Shown: positions 1 through 6,661, counted from the stretch's first letter. The stretch: 9,806 nucleotides of DNA from an uncultured Oscillibacter sp. (GCA_910584995.1 CAJUDW010000052.1:1-9806), one strand, 5' to 3'. The notes: a model not told the origin generated them from the sequence alone. Numbers and translations: made by a program.

Positions 1-425
1 GCCTTGTACATGTCGCCGTAGGCGTGGCGGGCGATGGTGATGGGCTTTTCCCAGTTCTTAACCACCGGGCGGATGCAGGGGAGGACAATGGGGGCCCGGA
101 AAGCGGTGCCGTCCAGGATGGCCCGGATAGTGCCGTTAGGCGATTTCCACATCTCTGTCAGTTCCGGGTATTCCTCCATCCGTTGCTGGTTTGGTGTAAT
201 GGTTGCACACTTTACGGCGACGCCCAGCCGCCGGGTTGCGTTGGCTGCGTCCACAGTCACCTGATCCTTTGTGGCGTTCCGGTTCAAAAGGCCCAGATCG
301 TAATACTCGGTTTTCAGATCCACAAAGGGGAGAATCAGCTTGTCCTTGATCATCCTCCAGAGAATCCGGGTCATCTCGTCCCCGTCCATCTCCACAAGGG
401 GGGTTGTCATCTTGATTTTGTCCAT
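1..425 (-). CDS. icd: NADP-dependent isocitrate dehydrogenase, eukaryote-type (partial: N-terminal 141 residues)
   Basis: Oxidatively decarboxylates isocitrate to 2-oxoglutarate, making NADPH, in the cytoplasm. Only the first 141 codons are in the window; the gene continues past the left edge. The translation begins MDKIKMTTPLVEMDGDEMTR and contains VKCATITPN (about residues 73-81), MWKSPNGTIRAILDGTAFR (about 95-113) and ARHAYGDMYK at the cut. These are hallmarks of the homodimeric IDH1/IDH2-like family rather than of E. coli Icd. WKSPNGT carries the serine and asparagine that bind isocitrate in that family. The ATG at 425 is preceded, 11 bases upstream, by TAAGGAG; an earlier ATG beside that site is out of frame. 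It lies 98 bases downstream of the aconitase-family gene on the same strand, with no clear promoter or terminator between, so co-transcription is likely. The product is the next enzyme after aconitase, which supports both assignments. Confidence 0.93.
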   Translation of the reverse strand, partial: MDKIKMTTPLVEMDGDEMTRILWRMIKDKLILPFVDLKTEYYDLGLLNRNATKDQVTVDAANATRRLGVAVKCATITPNQQRMEEYPELTEMWKSPNGTIRAILDGTAFRAPIVLPCIRPVVKNWEKPITIARHAYGDMYK

Positions 426-523
426 ATGGTAAGCATCTCCTTATAAGAGAGATTGATAGAAAATAAGGGCACTGGCGGATATCGTGATGACGGCCTGGCC
501 GCCGGTGGGTTCCGCGCTGTGTT

Positions 524-2770
524 TTACGTTTCTGCCTTTTTGGCGTAATAGTTCATAAGGCAGCCGTCCAGGATGATTTCCCGTTCCTCCGGCGTCAGGC
601 CGCGGACATGGAGCAGGATGTCCTCCGTGCCGCCGTCCGCTTTCAGCACTTTGGCGGGGAAGTCCTCCTTTCCCCGGAGGATTTTTTCCCGGATTTCCGG
701 CACCAGCAGGCAGTCTCCGGCCTCGTAGGGAAAGTCCGTCCCCGCGTCCAGGGTGAAGGGCAGGATGCCCCAGTTGACACAGTTGGAACGGTACCGCTTT
801 GTGGCAAAGCTGTAGCAGATATTGGCGAAGCCTCCCAGCACCTTCTGGCAGCTGGCAGCCTGCTCCCGGGCAGAGCCGTCGCCAGGCTTGTTGGCAAATA
901 CGCAGGAGCCGAACTGGGTGTTGGCAGCGGTAACGCCCTCCAGGCCGGAGGCCCGGTCCAGCAGGGTTTGCAGCTTTGCCGGTGTCCTGCCGGACAACCG
1001 CTCCGCCTCCAGTTCTGCTGCGGCCTTGGCCCGGCCCACATAGGCCGGTTCCCGGCGGGAGAGGGTGAATTCCGCCAGCCGCAGGGGATTAGAGCGGAAG
1101 GAGGAGGTCTCCCCGGAAGGGATCAGTTCGTCGGTGGTGGTTACGTCATCCCGCAGCACCGCGGCCAACTCCACCAGGAGGTTGTCCGCCAGAGGCTGCA
1201 TCTTGGGCCAGTCGGTGATGTTGGGGCCGAAAATCAGTTCCGTCTCCGGCTGGGGTTTCCCAAAGCCGTTGTAGATCCGCTTTTGGTAGACGCTGCTGTC
1301 AAAATGGTAGGGACGGCGGACGGGATTGTACTCGATTTCCGTGGCAGGTGTGAGTTTTCCGCCGTTCCGGGCCGTTGCGGCGATAGAGCGGGCGTCCATC
1401 AGGCAGACGGCGGCAAACTGGCCCTCGCCGGGCTTGGATCCCTCCCGGTTGGGGAAGTTCCGGGTAGTGTGCCGCAGGGAGAGGCCGTTGTGGGCAGGCA
1501 CGTCCCCCGCGCCGAAGCAGGGGCCGCAGAAGCTGGGCTTAATCACCGCGCCGCTTTGCAGCAGGTCTGCCGTGGCCCCGATTTTCGTCAGTTCCAGGCT
1601 GACAGGGACGCTGGTGGGGTACACGTCCAGGGCAAAGTACCCGTCGCCGCAGCTGCCGCCCCGGAGGATATCCGCCGCCTCGGTGATATTGTCAAAGAGG
1701 CCGCCGGCACAGCCGGCAACAACGCCCTGATCCGCCCAGACGCCGCCATCATGGATTTTGTCTGCCAGCCGGATCTGCGCCTTGGGATACCGGGCCCGGG
1801 CGTCCGCCTCCACCTGGGCCAGCAGTTCCGGGGCGTTGTCCAGGAATTCGCGGATGGTATAGGCGTTGGAGGGGTGGAAGGGAAGAGCGATCATAGGCTC
1901 CACTTGGGAGAGATCCAGTTCGATGTACTTGTCGTACCAGGCGAATTCCCCGGGCCGCAGGGGCTTGTACTCCTCCAGCCGCTGATGGGTCTTGTAGAAA
2001 GCCTTTGTCTCGCCGTCCGTCTCCCAGATGCTGGAAAGGCAGGTGGTCTCGGTGGTCATGACATCCAGGCCGTTCCGGAAGTCAATGGGCAGGGAGGAGA
2101 CGCCGGGACCGGCAAATTCCAGCACGCAGTTGTTGACAAAACCGCTCTCAAAGACCGCCTTCACCAGGGCGATGGCAGCGTCGTGGGGGCCGACGCCCCG
2201 GCGGGGCCCGCCGGTGAGATAGACCAGGACCACTTTGGGATAGGCGATATCCCAGGTGTTTTTCAAAAGCTGCTTGGCAAGTTCCGGCCCGCCCTCCCCC
2301 ACGGCCATGGTGCCCAAGGCGCCGTAACGGGTGTGGGAGTCGGAGCCCAGGATCATTTTCCCGCAGCCTGCCAGCTGCTCCCGGGCATAGGAATGGATGA
2401 CGCTCTGGTTGGCGGGGACATAGATGCCGCCGTATTTTTTCGCGGCGGAGAGGCCGAACACGTGGTCGTCCTCGTTGATGGTGCCGCCCACGGCGCAGAG
2501 GCTGTTGTGACAGTTGGTCAGGGCGTAGGGCACGGGGAATTCCCGCATCCCGGAGGCCCGGGCCTGCTGGATAATGCCTACATAGGTGATATCGTGGCTG
2601 GCCAGAGCGTCAAAGCGAATTTGCAGCCGCCCCGGATCGCCGGAGACACTGTGGGCCTGGAGAATCTGCCAGGCCAGGGTCCTCTGCCGGCCCTCCTCCG
2701 GCGAAATGGGGGCCTGGGTCCGGAGAACCCCTTTCGCCAGAAAGACGCCGCTGTCATGGAGTGTGATCAT
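524..2770 (-). CDS. Aconitase-family hydratase (YbhJ-like), probable aconitate hydratase
   Basis: A 748-residue [4Fe-4S] dehydratase, probably interconverting citrate and isocitrate. The aconitase fold is visible in order: GSDSHTRYGALGT (142-154); the first cluster cysteine in VVAGCAGG (Cys354); the second and third in SFCGPCFG (Cys415, Cys418); SLRHTTRNFPNREG (431-444); and the swivel domain with DGSAREQAA (631-639, Ser633 and Arg635 matching the aconitase SxRE substrate site) and NCVNWGILPFTLDAG (663-677). The length is near E. coli YbhJ (about 750) and shorter than AcnA (about 890), and the sequence resembles YbhJ-type proteins, whose function is not firmly known. The start is fixed by AGGAGG eight bases before ATG 2770; the frame stays open further upstream, but that extension runs into the citrate synthase gene in another frame and is spurious. 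Flanking citrate synthase and isocitrate dehydrogenase argue strongly that it is the working aconitase. A related hydratase with another substrate remains possible. Confidence 0.85.
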   Translation of the reverse strand: MITLHDSGVFLAKGVLRTQAPISPEEGRQRTLAWQILQAHSVSGDPGRLQIRFDALASHDITYVGIIQQARASGMREFPVPYALTNCHNSLCAVGGTINEDDHVFGLSAAKKYGGIYVPANQSVIHSYAREQLAGCGKMILGSDSHTRYGALGTMAVGEGGPELAKQLLKNTWDIAYPKVVLVYLTGGPRRGVGPHDAAIALVKAVFESGFVNNCVLEFAGPGVSSLPIDFRNGLDVMTTETTCLSSIWETDGETKAFYKTHQRLEEYKPLRPGEFAWYDKYIELDLSQVEPMIALPFHPSNAYTIREFLDNAPELLAQVEADARARYPKAQIRLADKIHDGGVWADQGVVAGCAGGLFDNITEAADILRGGSCGDGYFALDVYPTSVPVSLELTKIGATADLLQSGAVIKPSFCGPCFGAGDVPAHNGLSLRHTTRNFPNREGSKPGEGQFAAVCLMDARSIAATARNGGKLTPATEIEYNPVRRPYHFDSSVYQKRIYNGFGKPQPETELIFGPNITDWPKMQPLADNLLVELAAVLRDDVTTTDELIPSGETSSFRSNPLRLAEFTLSRREPAYVGRAKAAAELEAERLSGRTPAKLQTLLDRASGLEGVTAANTQFGSCVFANKPGDGSAREQAASCQKVLGGFANICYSFATKRYRSNCVNWGILPFTLDAGTDFPYEAGDCLLVPEIREKILRGKEDFPAKVLKADGGTEDILLHVRGLTPEEREIILDGCLMNYYAKKAET

Positions 2771-2778
2771 GTCAAAAA

Positions 2779-2784
2779 CCTCCT
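2779..2784 (-). promoter_or_regulatory. Ribosome binding site that fixes the aconitase-family start
   Basis: AGGAGG on the minus strand, eight bases before ATG 2770. It rules out the long open N-terminal extension in the same frame (to 3175), which has no family resemblance and overlaps the 3' end of the citrate synthase gene. Confidence 0.85.
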
Positions 2785-2789
2785 GTCCT

Positions 2790-2809
2790 CCGGCACGGAA
2801 AAGCGCCGG
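2790..2809 (-). other. Stem-loop just upstream of the aconitase-family ribosome site
   Basis: On the minus strand CCGGCGC pairs with GTGCCGG (7 bp, one G-U) around the loop TTTTCC. It ends five bases before the AGGAGG site, so it is placed to influence translation or mRNA stability. No T-run follows, so it is not a terminator. The pairing is seen; the role is inferred. In this GC-rich genome such a stem could be chance. Confidence 0.35.
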
Positions 2810-2903
2810 GACGCCGCGCCGCCAAAATGGGGGCACAGGTAATTTTTTGAAAAGTTCAAGGGAATCCAAGGCTGTAATGGAAAAACGCTTTACGGTCAAA
2901 AGC

Positions 2904-2919
2904 GCGGTATAAGAACCGC
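2904..2919 (-). other. Short stem-loop after the citrate synthase stop, possible weak attenuator
   Basis: On the minus strand GCGGT and ACCGC flank the loop TCTTAT, about 15 bases after the citrate synthase stop, and GCTTTTG follows. A five-base stem and only four Ts make a poor terminator. At most it might lower read-through into the aconitase-family gene, which begins 163 bases after the stop. Confidence 0.25.
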
Positions 2920-2933
2920 TTGCGCCTCCCGGA

Positions 2934-4337
2934 TTACCGTTCTGCGATGGGGATGTAGGGAATCCGCTTGCAGATGGTCTTGTAGGCGGGACGGATGATC
3001 CGGGGATCCTGAGCGCAGCACTCCTCAATACGGTGGGCGCACCATCCGGGCATACGGGCGCTGGCGAAGATGGCGGTGTAGAGGTCTGTGGGGATACCCA
3101 ACAGCTTGTAGACGAAGCCGGAATAGAGATCCACATTGGCGCAGATGGGCTTGTCAATGCGGCGTTCGTTGGCAAAGACCTCTGGGGCCAGCCGCTCCAC
3201 AGATTCGATGAGATCCAGTTCCTTGCTCATGCCCTTTTTCTCCGCCAGGTGGCGGGAGAACCGCTTCAGGATCTCGGCCCGGGGATCGGAGAGGGTATAG
3301 ACCGCGTGGCCCATGCCATAGATGAGGCCGGTGCCGTCCCCCAGATCCCGGCGGAGGATGCGCAGCAGGCAGTCCTTGATCTCACCGTCGTCGTTCCAGT
3401 CCTGCACGGTGTTTTTGATGAACCGCATCATCTCCACCACTTTGATATTGGCACCGCCGTGGCGGTATCCCTTCAGGGCCCCCACTGCCGCGGCGATGGA
3501 GGAGTAGAAATCTGTGCCGGAGGAGGTCAGTACGCGGCAGGCAAAGGTGGAGTTATTGCCGCCGCCGTGCTCCGCGTGGAGGATCATGCAGAGATCCAGC
3601 AGCTTCGCTTCATCATCCTCGAAGTGGTTGTCCTTCCGGAGGGAGTACAGGAAGTTTTCCGCCACGCTCATATCCGTTTGGGGGCGGTGGAGGTAGAGGC
3701 TGTCCTTATCGAAGTAATGGCGTTTGGCGGCGTAGGAGTGGGCCACGATGGTGGGCGTCCGGGCCACCATGCGGAAGGACTTGAAGAGTTCGTTTTCCAG
3801 GGTCATATTCTCCGCTTCGCCGTCATGGGAATGGAGGGCCAGGATGCAGCTTTCCAGCTTGTTCATGATGTTCCGGTTAGGGGAGCGGAGGATCATATCC
3901 TCGGTGAAATAGCCCGGCAGGCGGCTCCACTTGGCCAGGAGATACTGGAACTCCTTCAATTGTGAGGCTGTGGGCAGCTGGCCGAACAGGAGCAGGTAGA
4001 CCGTTTCCTCAAAGCCGAAGCGGTTCTCCTCAATGCACTGCTGAATGATGTCGCTGATGCTGACGCCCCGGTAGAACAGGCGGCCCTTCCGGGGGATCTT
4101 CTTTCCGTCCTCCAGATCGTAACCGTCAACGTCGCCGATGGTGGTGACTCCGGCGATGACGCCGGTGCCGTTGGGATAGCGCAGGCCCCGCATAACGCCG
4201 TCGCCGGACTGGCTGGCGGGGAAGATGTCGTTCTGGCGGATAAAATCCTCGGAGCCGCTGACAAAGGACAGGGAGGATTCAATCAGTTCTTGATGCCGGA
4301 GCATCCGGTGAAGGTCACGTTCCGTTTTGTATGACAT
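2934..4337 (-). CDS. gltA: Citrate synthase
   Basis: Condenses acetyl-CoA with oxaloacetate to citrate, the entry to the oxidative TCA branch. The protein has 467 residues, slightly longer than E. coli GltA. Visible family motifs: GLRYPNGTGV and GVTTIGDVDGYD near the N-terminus (51-74); ILHAEHGGGNNSTFACRV (252-269) with catalytic His257; GALKGYRHGGAN (286-297) with His293; GHAVYTLSDPRA (343-354); and ANVDLYSGFVYKLLGIP (400-416) with the catalytic Asp403. It therefore looks intact and active, although a 2-methylcitrate synthase cannot be excluded from motifs alone; the aconitase and isocitrate dehydrogenase genes downstream favour citrate. ATG 4337 is chosen because the family similarity begins there and GAAAGG lies nine bases upstream; the frame is open further upstream but enters the DUF1275 gene. 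It begins 64 bases after the DUF1275 stop on the same strand. Confidence 0.95.
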   Translation of the reverse strand: MSYKTERDLHRMLRHQELIESSLSFVSGSEDFIRQNDIFPASQSGDGVMRGLRYPNGTGVIAGVTTIGDVDGYDLEDGKKIPRKGRLFYRGVSISDIIQQCIEENRFGFEETVYLLLFGQLPTASQLKEFQYLLAKWSRLPGYFTEDMILRSPNRNIMNKLESCILALHSHDGEAENMTLENELFKSFRMVARTPTIVAHSYAAKRHYFDKDSLYLHRPQTDMSVAENFLYSLRKDNHFEDDEAKLLDLCMILHAEHGGGNNSTFACRVLTSSGTDFYSSIAAAVGALKGYRHGGANIKVVEMMRFIKNTVQDWNDDGEIKDCLLRILRRDLGDGTGLIYGMGHAVYTLSDPRAEILKRFSRHLAEKKGMSKELDLIESVERLAPEVFANERRIDKPICANVDLYSGFVYKLLGIPTDLYTAIFASARMPGWCAHRIEECCAQDPRIIRPAYKTICKRIPYIPIAER

Positions 4338-4401
4338 ATGTAACTGCCTTTCTTGATTGACATAGGTTGGGGAGAAGACACGGGCAAGCCCTGTGGCTGC
4401 C

Positions 4402-5118
4402 TCAGTGCCCTGCCGGCTTCCGGGCCAGCAGATCCTTTCCGGCGCGGATATCCTCCAGCAGGAATTTTGCCAGAAGATACCCCAGGGGCAGCAGGGTGAA
4501 CAGAAGGGCTTTTCCCAGGAAATACCGGCAGAGCACCGCCGCCGCCACGCCGCCCAGCACAAAACTCAGCAGCATCCGGAAGTGGGAAACCATCCGCCGG
4601 GCGGCCTCCCGGTCGTGGTGCCGGATGGCGCGGCTGGCCAGGGCCCCCGTCTGGCGGAGGTGGTTGGTGCAGAAGGTGGTGGCCATAGGGATGCGCTGGG
4701 CCTGCCGGAAGGTATTGTACTGCATGGAGGCGATCAGGTTGATGGTTATTTGGGAGATCTGATAGGGTGCGGTTTCCGGCAGCAGCCCAAGAAACAGGAC
4801 GGCCGCCATTTCCAGAAGGATCAGCAGGGTGTCCCATCGGATATGCAGGTGGAAGCGGATATAATTGGGGACCGACTCGGAGATGAACGCCCCCAGGAAA
4901 TAGGCAGACATGGGGATAAGGTAGTAGAAAAACCGCCCCCATTGCCCATTCCCCAGGGCAATGGCGCTGAGAACAAAATTGGCCGTCTGGGCGTTGCAGA
5001 AAACGCCGCCCCGGATGGAGTAGGTGAAGGCCCCGAAAAAGCCGCCTGCAAACATCAGGATTTGAAAGGTGCTGAGTTTTTCACAGGCCAAATAGTCCCT
5101 GTTCTGCTGAGGCTCCAT
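4402..5118 (-). CDS. DUF1275 (YoaK-type) integral membrane protein
   Basis: A 238-residue inner-membrane protein of unknown function. The DUF1275 signature is clear: GGFFGAFTYSIRGGVFCNAQTANFVLSA (25-52), followed by a hydrophobic stretch and the second conserved half SMQYNTFRQ...ATTFCTNHLRQTGAL (131-160). Hydrophobic segments lie at about 17-36, 63-83, 96-114, 181-199 and 202-221, with a weaker one near 119-133, giving five or six membrane spans. A basic loop (ASRAIRHHDREAARR, 161-175) separates the last pair. ATG 5118 is preceded by GGAGGG with a six-base gap and by a consensus promoter 44 bases upstream. It is the first gene of the likely unit with citrate synthase. Members of the family have been guessed to be transporters, but no substrate is established; its place ahead of TCA genes hints at an organic-acid link, which is only a guess. 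Confidence 0.88.
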   Translation of the reverse strand: MEPQQNRDYLACEKLSTFQILMFAGGFFGAFTYSIRGGVFCNAQTANFVLSAIALGNGQWGRFFYYLIPMSAYFLGAFISESVPNYIRFHLHIRWDTLLILLEMAAVLFLGLLPETAPYQISQITINLIASMQYNTFRQAQRIPMATTFCTNHLRQTGALASRAIRHHDREAARRMVSHFRMLLSFVLGGVAAAVLCRYFLGKALLFTLLPLGYLLAKFLLEDIRAGKDLLARKPAGH

Positions 5119-5138
5119 GTTGATCCCTCCGTATCCGC

Positions 5139-5151
5139 CCGGTCCTACCGG
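5139..5151 (-). other. Small hairpin in the DUF1275 leader
   Basis: On the minus strand CCGGT-AGG-ACCGG forms a perfect five-base stem with a three-base loop, at or just after the transcription start expected for the promoter at 5162-5190. A 5'-terminal hairpin can stabilise an mRNA; nothing further supports a role. Confidence 0.35.
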
Positions 5152-5161
5152 CAGTTTCTTT

Positions 5162-5190
5162 ATTATAAGAGGAGGGGCGGAGGATGTCAA
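5162..5190 (-). promoter_or_regulatory. Consensus sigma-A promoter for DUF1275-gltA-aconitase-icd
   Basis: Minus strand TTGACA (5190-5185), a 17-base spacer, then TATAAT (5167-5162): both hexamers and the spacing match the consensus exactly. Expected start of transcription is near 5155, leaving a leader of about 37 bases before ATG 5118. Such a perfect promoter predicts strong basal expression unless a repressor acts. It is the only convincing promoter seen for the leftward metabolic genes. Confidence 0.88.
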
Positions 5191-5213
5191 CAGGAACCTC
5201 CAAGCGTGGGGGG

Positions 5214-5245
5214 AGGCGGCGAAGGGCCGCATCAGCCGCCTTTTT
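5214..5245 (+). terminator. Terminator-like stem with T-run, plus strand
   Basis: AGGCGGC (5214-5220) pairs with GCCGCCT (5235-5241) around a 14-base loop, and the T-run spans 5241-5245. The order of stem then Ts fits a plus-strand transcript only, and no plus-strand gene lies upstream, so it would end an unknown transcript or is simply part of a structured repeat. Confidence 0.3.
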
Positions 5246-5332
5246 CCCGGGCCCTGCAAGGGACCTATGCCCCGGCGGGCCGGCCCGCTGCCCCTTTCCC
5301 GCTGCGCTGACGCTAGCAGAGGCTTAACACAG

Positions 5333-5376
5333 CGTTCCTTTTCCGTCTTCGGAGCGCCAGAGACGGAAAAGGAACG
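5333..5376. repeat. Perfect 16-base inverted repeat with 12-base loop
   Basis: Left arm CGTTCCTTTTCCGTCT (5333-5348), loop of 12 bases, right arm AGACGGAAAAGGAACG (5361-5376): all 16 positions pair. It lies between two minus-strand genes. Each arm has an internal run of four T or four A, but no T-run follows on the minus strand and only TTTG on the plus strand, so a standard terminator is uncertain. A dispersed palindromic repeat unit or a transcript-end stabiliser are the main alternatives. Confidence 0.8.
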
Positions 5377-5386
5377 TTTGTCAGAG

Positions 5387-5404
5387 ATATCATGCATATC
5401 ATGC
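5387..5404. repeat. Two tandem copies of ATATCATGC
   Basis: The nine bases ATATCATGC occur twice without a gap (5387-5395 and 5396-5404). Ten bases further along a six-T run occurs on the plus strand. Too short to assign a role. Confidence 0.6.
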
Positions 5405-5473
5405 AGGTTTTTTGCTCTGCCCTGCGGGGGTTTCCGGCCACGCGGCCCGGGTTTTCGGCCGGCGCAGGCTGGC

Positions 5474-6532
5474 TCAAGCCTCTGAGCCCGTTTCCTGCGC
5501 CCGGCAGAAATAGGGGCCGCAGTCCGCCTCGTGGGTCTGGACGTAGGTCCAGGTAAAGCCTTTGTCCACCACGTACCAGTCCGCGCCGTCCACGGTACCC
5601 TGGCCCGCCGGGAGGCCGTCCAGTTCCGCCTTAGTAACGGGGCGGGAGAGGGGGGCCCCTTTCGGCGGGTACTCCTTATAAAATAAATACAGATCCTTGT
5701 CAGGAACCGCCGCCAGGGCTTGCCGGGCCGCGTCCCCCTCCAGATGGGGGACCAGGTTCCAGGAGAAGATGTGCCAGAGGTAGTTGCCCTCCGCCAGGAC
5801 CCGCCTGCCCATGTCCGCCTCGGAGACCCCGGAGGCGAAGGCGTCCAGCCAGCGGTCCTGCACCGCCTCCGGCTTTGCGGGGAAAGGCTCCGTCCAGGGC
5901 ACCATCGTCCCCTGGAGGCGGCAAATGGGGAGGCCCTGCTGGAAGAATTTCGCCTCATAGTCCGTCATGACCCCTACTGGGCCGTTCCCGTGAAGGTTCC
6001 GGGTCACTTCCGACAGGGTAAACCCGAACTGGGGCAGTTCTTCTACGGAGAATTCAAAGAGATCCCGGTTATCCGTCTTGAAATGGATCTCCCCGCCCTC
6101 TTTCAGGACCTGCCGGTACAGCTTGAGGAAGTTCCCGTGGGTCAGGCGGCGTTTGGCGTGGCGTCCGCTGGGCCAGGGGTCGCAGAAGTTGATGTAGATG
6201 CGGTCCGCCTCACCGGGGGTGAAGAAATAGGGCAGCTGGTCCGCGTTGGCGCTGATGAACCAGACATTGGAAAGCCCCGCCGCCGCGCACCGCTCCATAG
6301 CCACCACCATGGCGTCCGGTACCCGCTCCACGGCCACAAACATCACGTCCGGCTCCGCCGCCGCCGTCCCGGCGGTAAAGCGGCCCTTGCCGCAGCCCAG
6401 CTCCAGCCGGAGTTCCCGGGCCTGGGGCATCAGTTCCCGCCACTTTCCGGCCAGGCTGTAGGGCTCCTGGATCAGGAAGCGCCTGCAGCGCTCCATCCGG
6501 GGAATCAGGTTCTTTTTTTTCCGCATACGCAT
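5474..6532 (-). CDS. trmB: tRNA (guanine-N7-)-methyltransferase TrmB with a C-terminal DUF4275-like domain
   Basis: Methylates N7 of guanine 46 in the variable loop of tRNAs using S-adenosylmethionine. The enzyme part spans about residues 1-218: basic N-terminus MRMRKKKNLIPRM, SAM motif LELGCGKGRF (43-52), AVERVPDAM (67-75), FCDPWPSGRHAKRRL (116-130), FKTDN (151-155) and TDYEAKF (190-196), all typical of TrmB. The protein has 352 residues against about 210-240 for ordinary TrmB. The extra part (about 221-352) contains NYLWHIFSWNLVPHLEGDAAR (250-270), DWYVVDKGFTWTYVQTHE (318-335) and CGPYFCR (338-344), which resembles stand-alone DUF4275 proteins as I recall them; that match was not checked. 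ATG 6532 has AGGAGG eight bases upstream; an in-frame ATG at 6595 lies inside the promoter -10 and cannot be the start. Transcribed alone, divergent from hbd. Confidence 0.93.
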   Translation of the reverse strand: MRMRKKKNLIPRMERCRRFLIQEPYSLAGKWRELMPQARELRLELGCGKGRFTAGTAAAEPDVMFVAVERVPDAMVVAMERCAAAGLSNVWFISANADQLPYFFTPGEADRIYINFCDPWPSGRHAKRRLTHGNFLKLYRQVLKEGGEIHFKTDNRDLFEFSVEELPQFGFTLSEVTRNLHGNGPVGVMTDYEAKFFQQGLPICRLQGTMVPWTEPFPAKPEAVQDRWLDAFASGVSEADMGRRVLAEGNYLWHIFSWNLVPHLEGDAARQALAAVPDKDLYLFYKEYPPKGAPLSRPVTKAELDGLPAGQGTVDGADWYVVDKGFTWTYVQTHEADCGPYFCRAQETGSEA

Positions 6533-6540
6533 ATGGAAAT

Positions 6541-6546
6541 CCTCCT
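6541..6546 (-). promoter_or_regulatory. Ribosome binding site that fixes the trmB start
   Basis: AGGAGG on the minus strand, eight bases before ATG 6532. Together with the promoter at 6594-6622 it excludes the longer in-frame start at 6595. Confidence 0.85.
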
Positions 6547-6593
6547 GGGATCTGAAAATCGTTATTTCCACAAGGGATTGTGTAAGCCTCCCC

Positions 6594-6622
6594 ATTGTAC
6601 CACAGGAAATAGCTGCTGTAAA
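6594..6622 (-). promoter_or_regulatory. trmB promoter
   Basis: Minus strand TTTACA (6622-6617), 17-base spacer, TACAAT (6599-6594): each hexamer matches the sigma-A consensus at five of six positions. Expected transcript start is near 6587, giving a leader of about 55 bases to ATG 6532. Confidence 0.78.
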
Positions 6623-6661
6623 CGGGATTTTTCCGGCGGGCAGGGAAGGGGGGACGGGGTT

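Larger units (their letters stand above)
5191..5473. other. Gene-free, palindrome-rich intergenic stretch between trmB and the DUF1275 promoter
   Basis: No open frame here has a ribosome site or family resemblance. The stretch is a series of inverted repeats: a GC stem with T5 (5214-5245), a 14-base perfect palindrome GCGGGCCGGCCCGC (5275-5288), the perfect 16+16 inverted repeat (5333-5376), a nine-base tandem duplication (5387-5404), and nested stems CCTGCG/CGCAGG and CCGGCC/GGCCGG (about 5422-5467). trmB is read toward it, so some of it may end trmB transcription, but no stem is followed by a T-run on the minus strand. The density of palindromes suggests a dispersed intergenic repeat rather than unique sequence. 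Confidence 0.6.

Noticed and set aside
491..501. CGGCCTGGCCG near-palindrome between the aconitase-family gene and icd, as a terminator
   Set aside because: The two arms leave a one-base loop and no T-run follows on the minus strand, so it cannot act as an intrinsic terminator.
608..2842. A 744-codon open frame on the plus strand, antisense to the aconitase-family gene
   Set aside because: It mirrors the real gene codon for codon, an effect of GC-rich third positions that removes antisense stops. It has no family resemblance and no good ribosome site; the minus-strand frame has cluster cysteines and aconitase motifs.
2771..3175. N-terminal extension of the aconitase-family protein by 135 residues
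   Set aside because: The extension is proline/serine-rich low-information sequence that overlaps the 3' end of citrate synthase in another frame, while ATG 2770 has an AGGAGG at ideal spacing and starts the family similarity.
3033..3965. A 310-codon plus-strand frame across citrate synthase
   Set aside because: Same codon-bias shadow; the opposite strand encodes all citrate synthase catalytic motifs.
4343..4371. Possible internal promoter before citrate synthase (TTGCCC-N17-TATGTC, minus strand)
   Set aside because: Only four and three of six positions match the consensus, and the leader would be under 20 bases. Read-through from the consensus promoter at 5162-5190 is the simpler explanation.
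5117..5485. A 122-codon plus-strand frame in the palindrome-rich gap
   Set aside because: It translates the inverted repeats and GC-rich stems, has no ribosome site or family motif, and covers the DUF1275 promoter.
6533..6595. trmB start at ATG 6595
   Set aside because: That ATG lies within the -10 hexamer of the trmB promoter, so it would not be in the mRNA; ATG 6532 has a perfect ribosome site.
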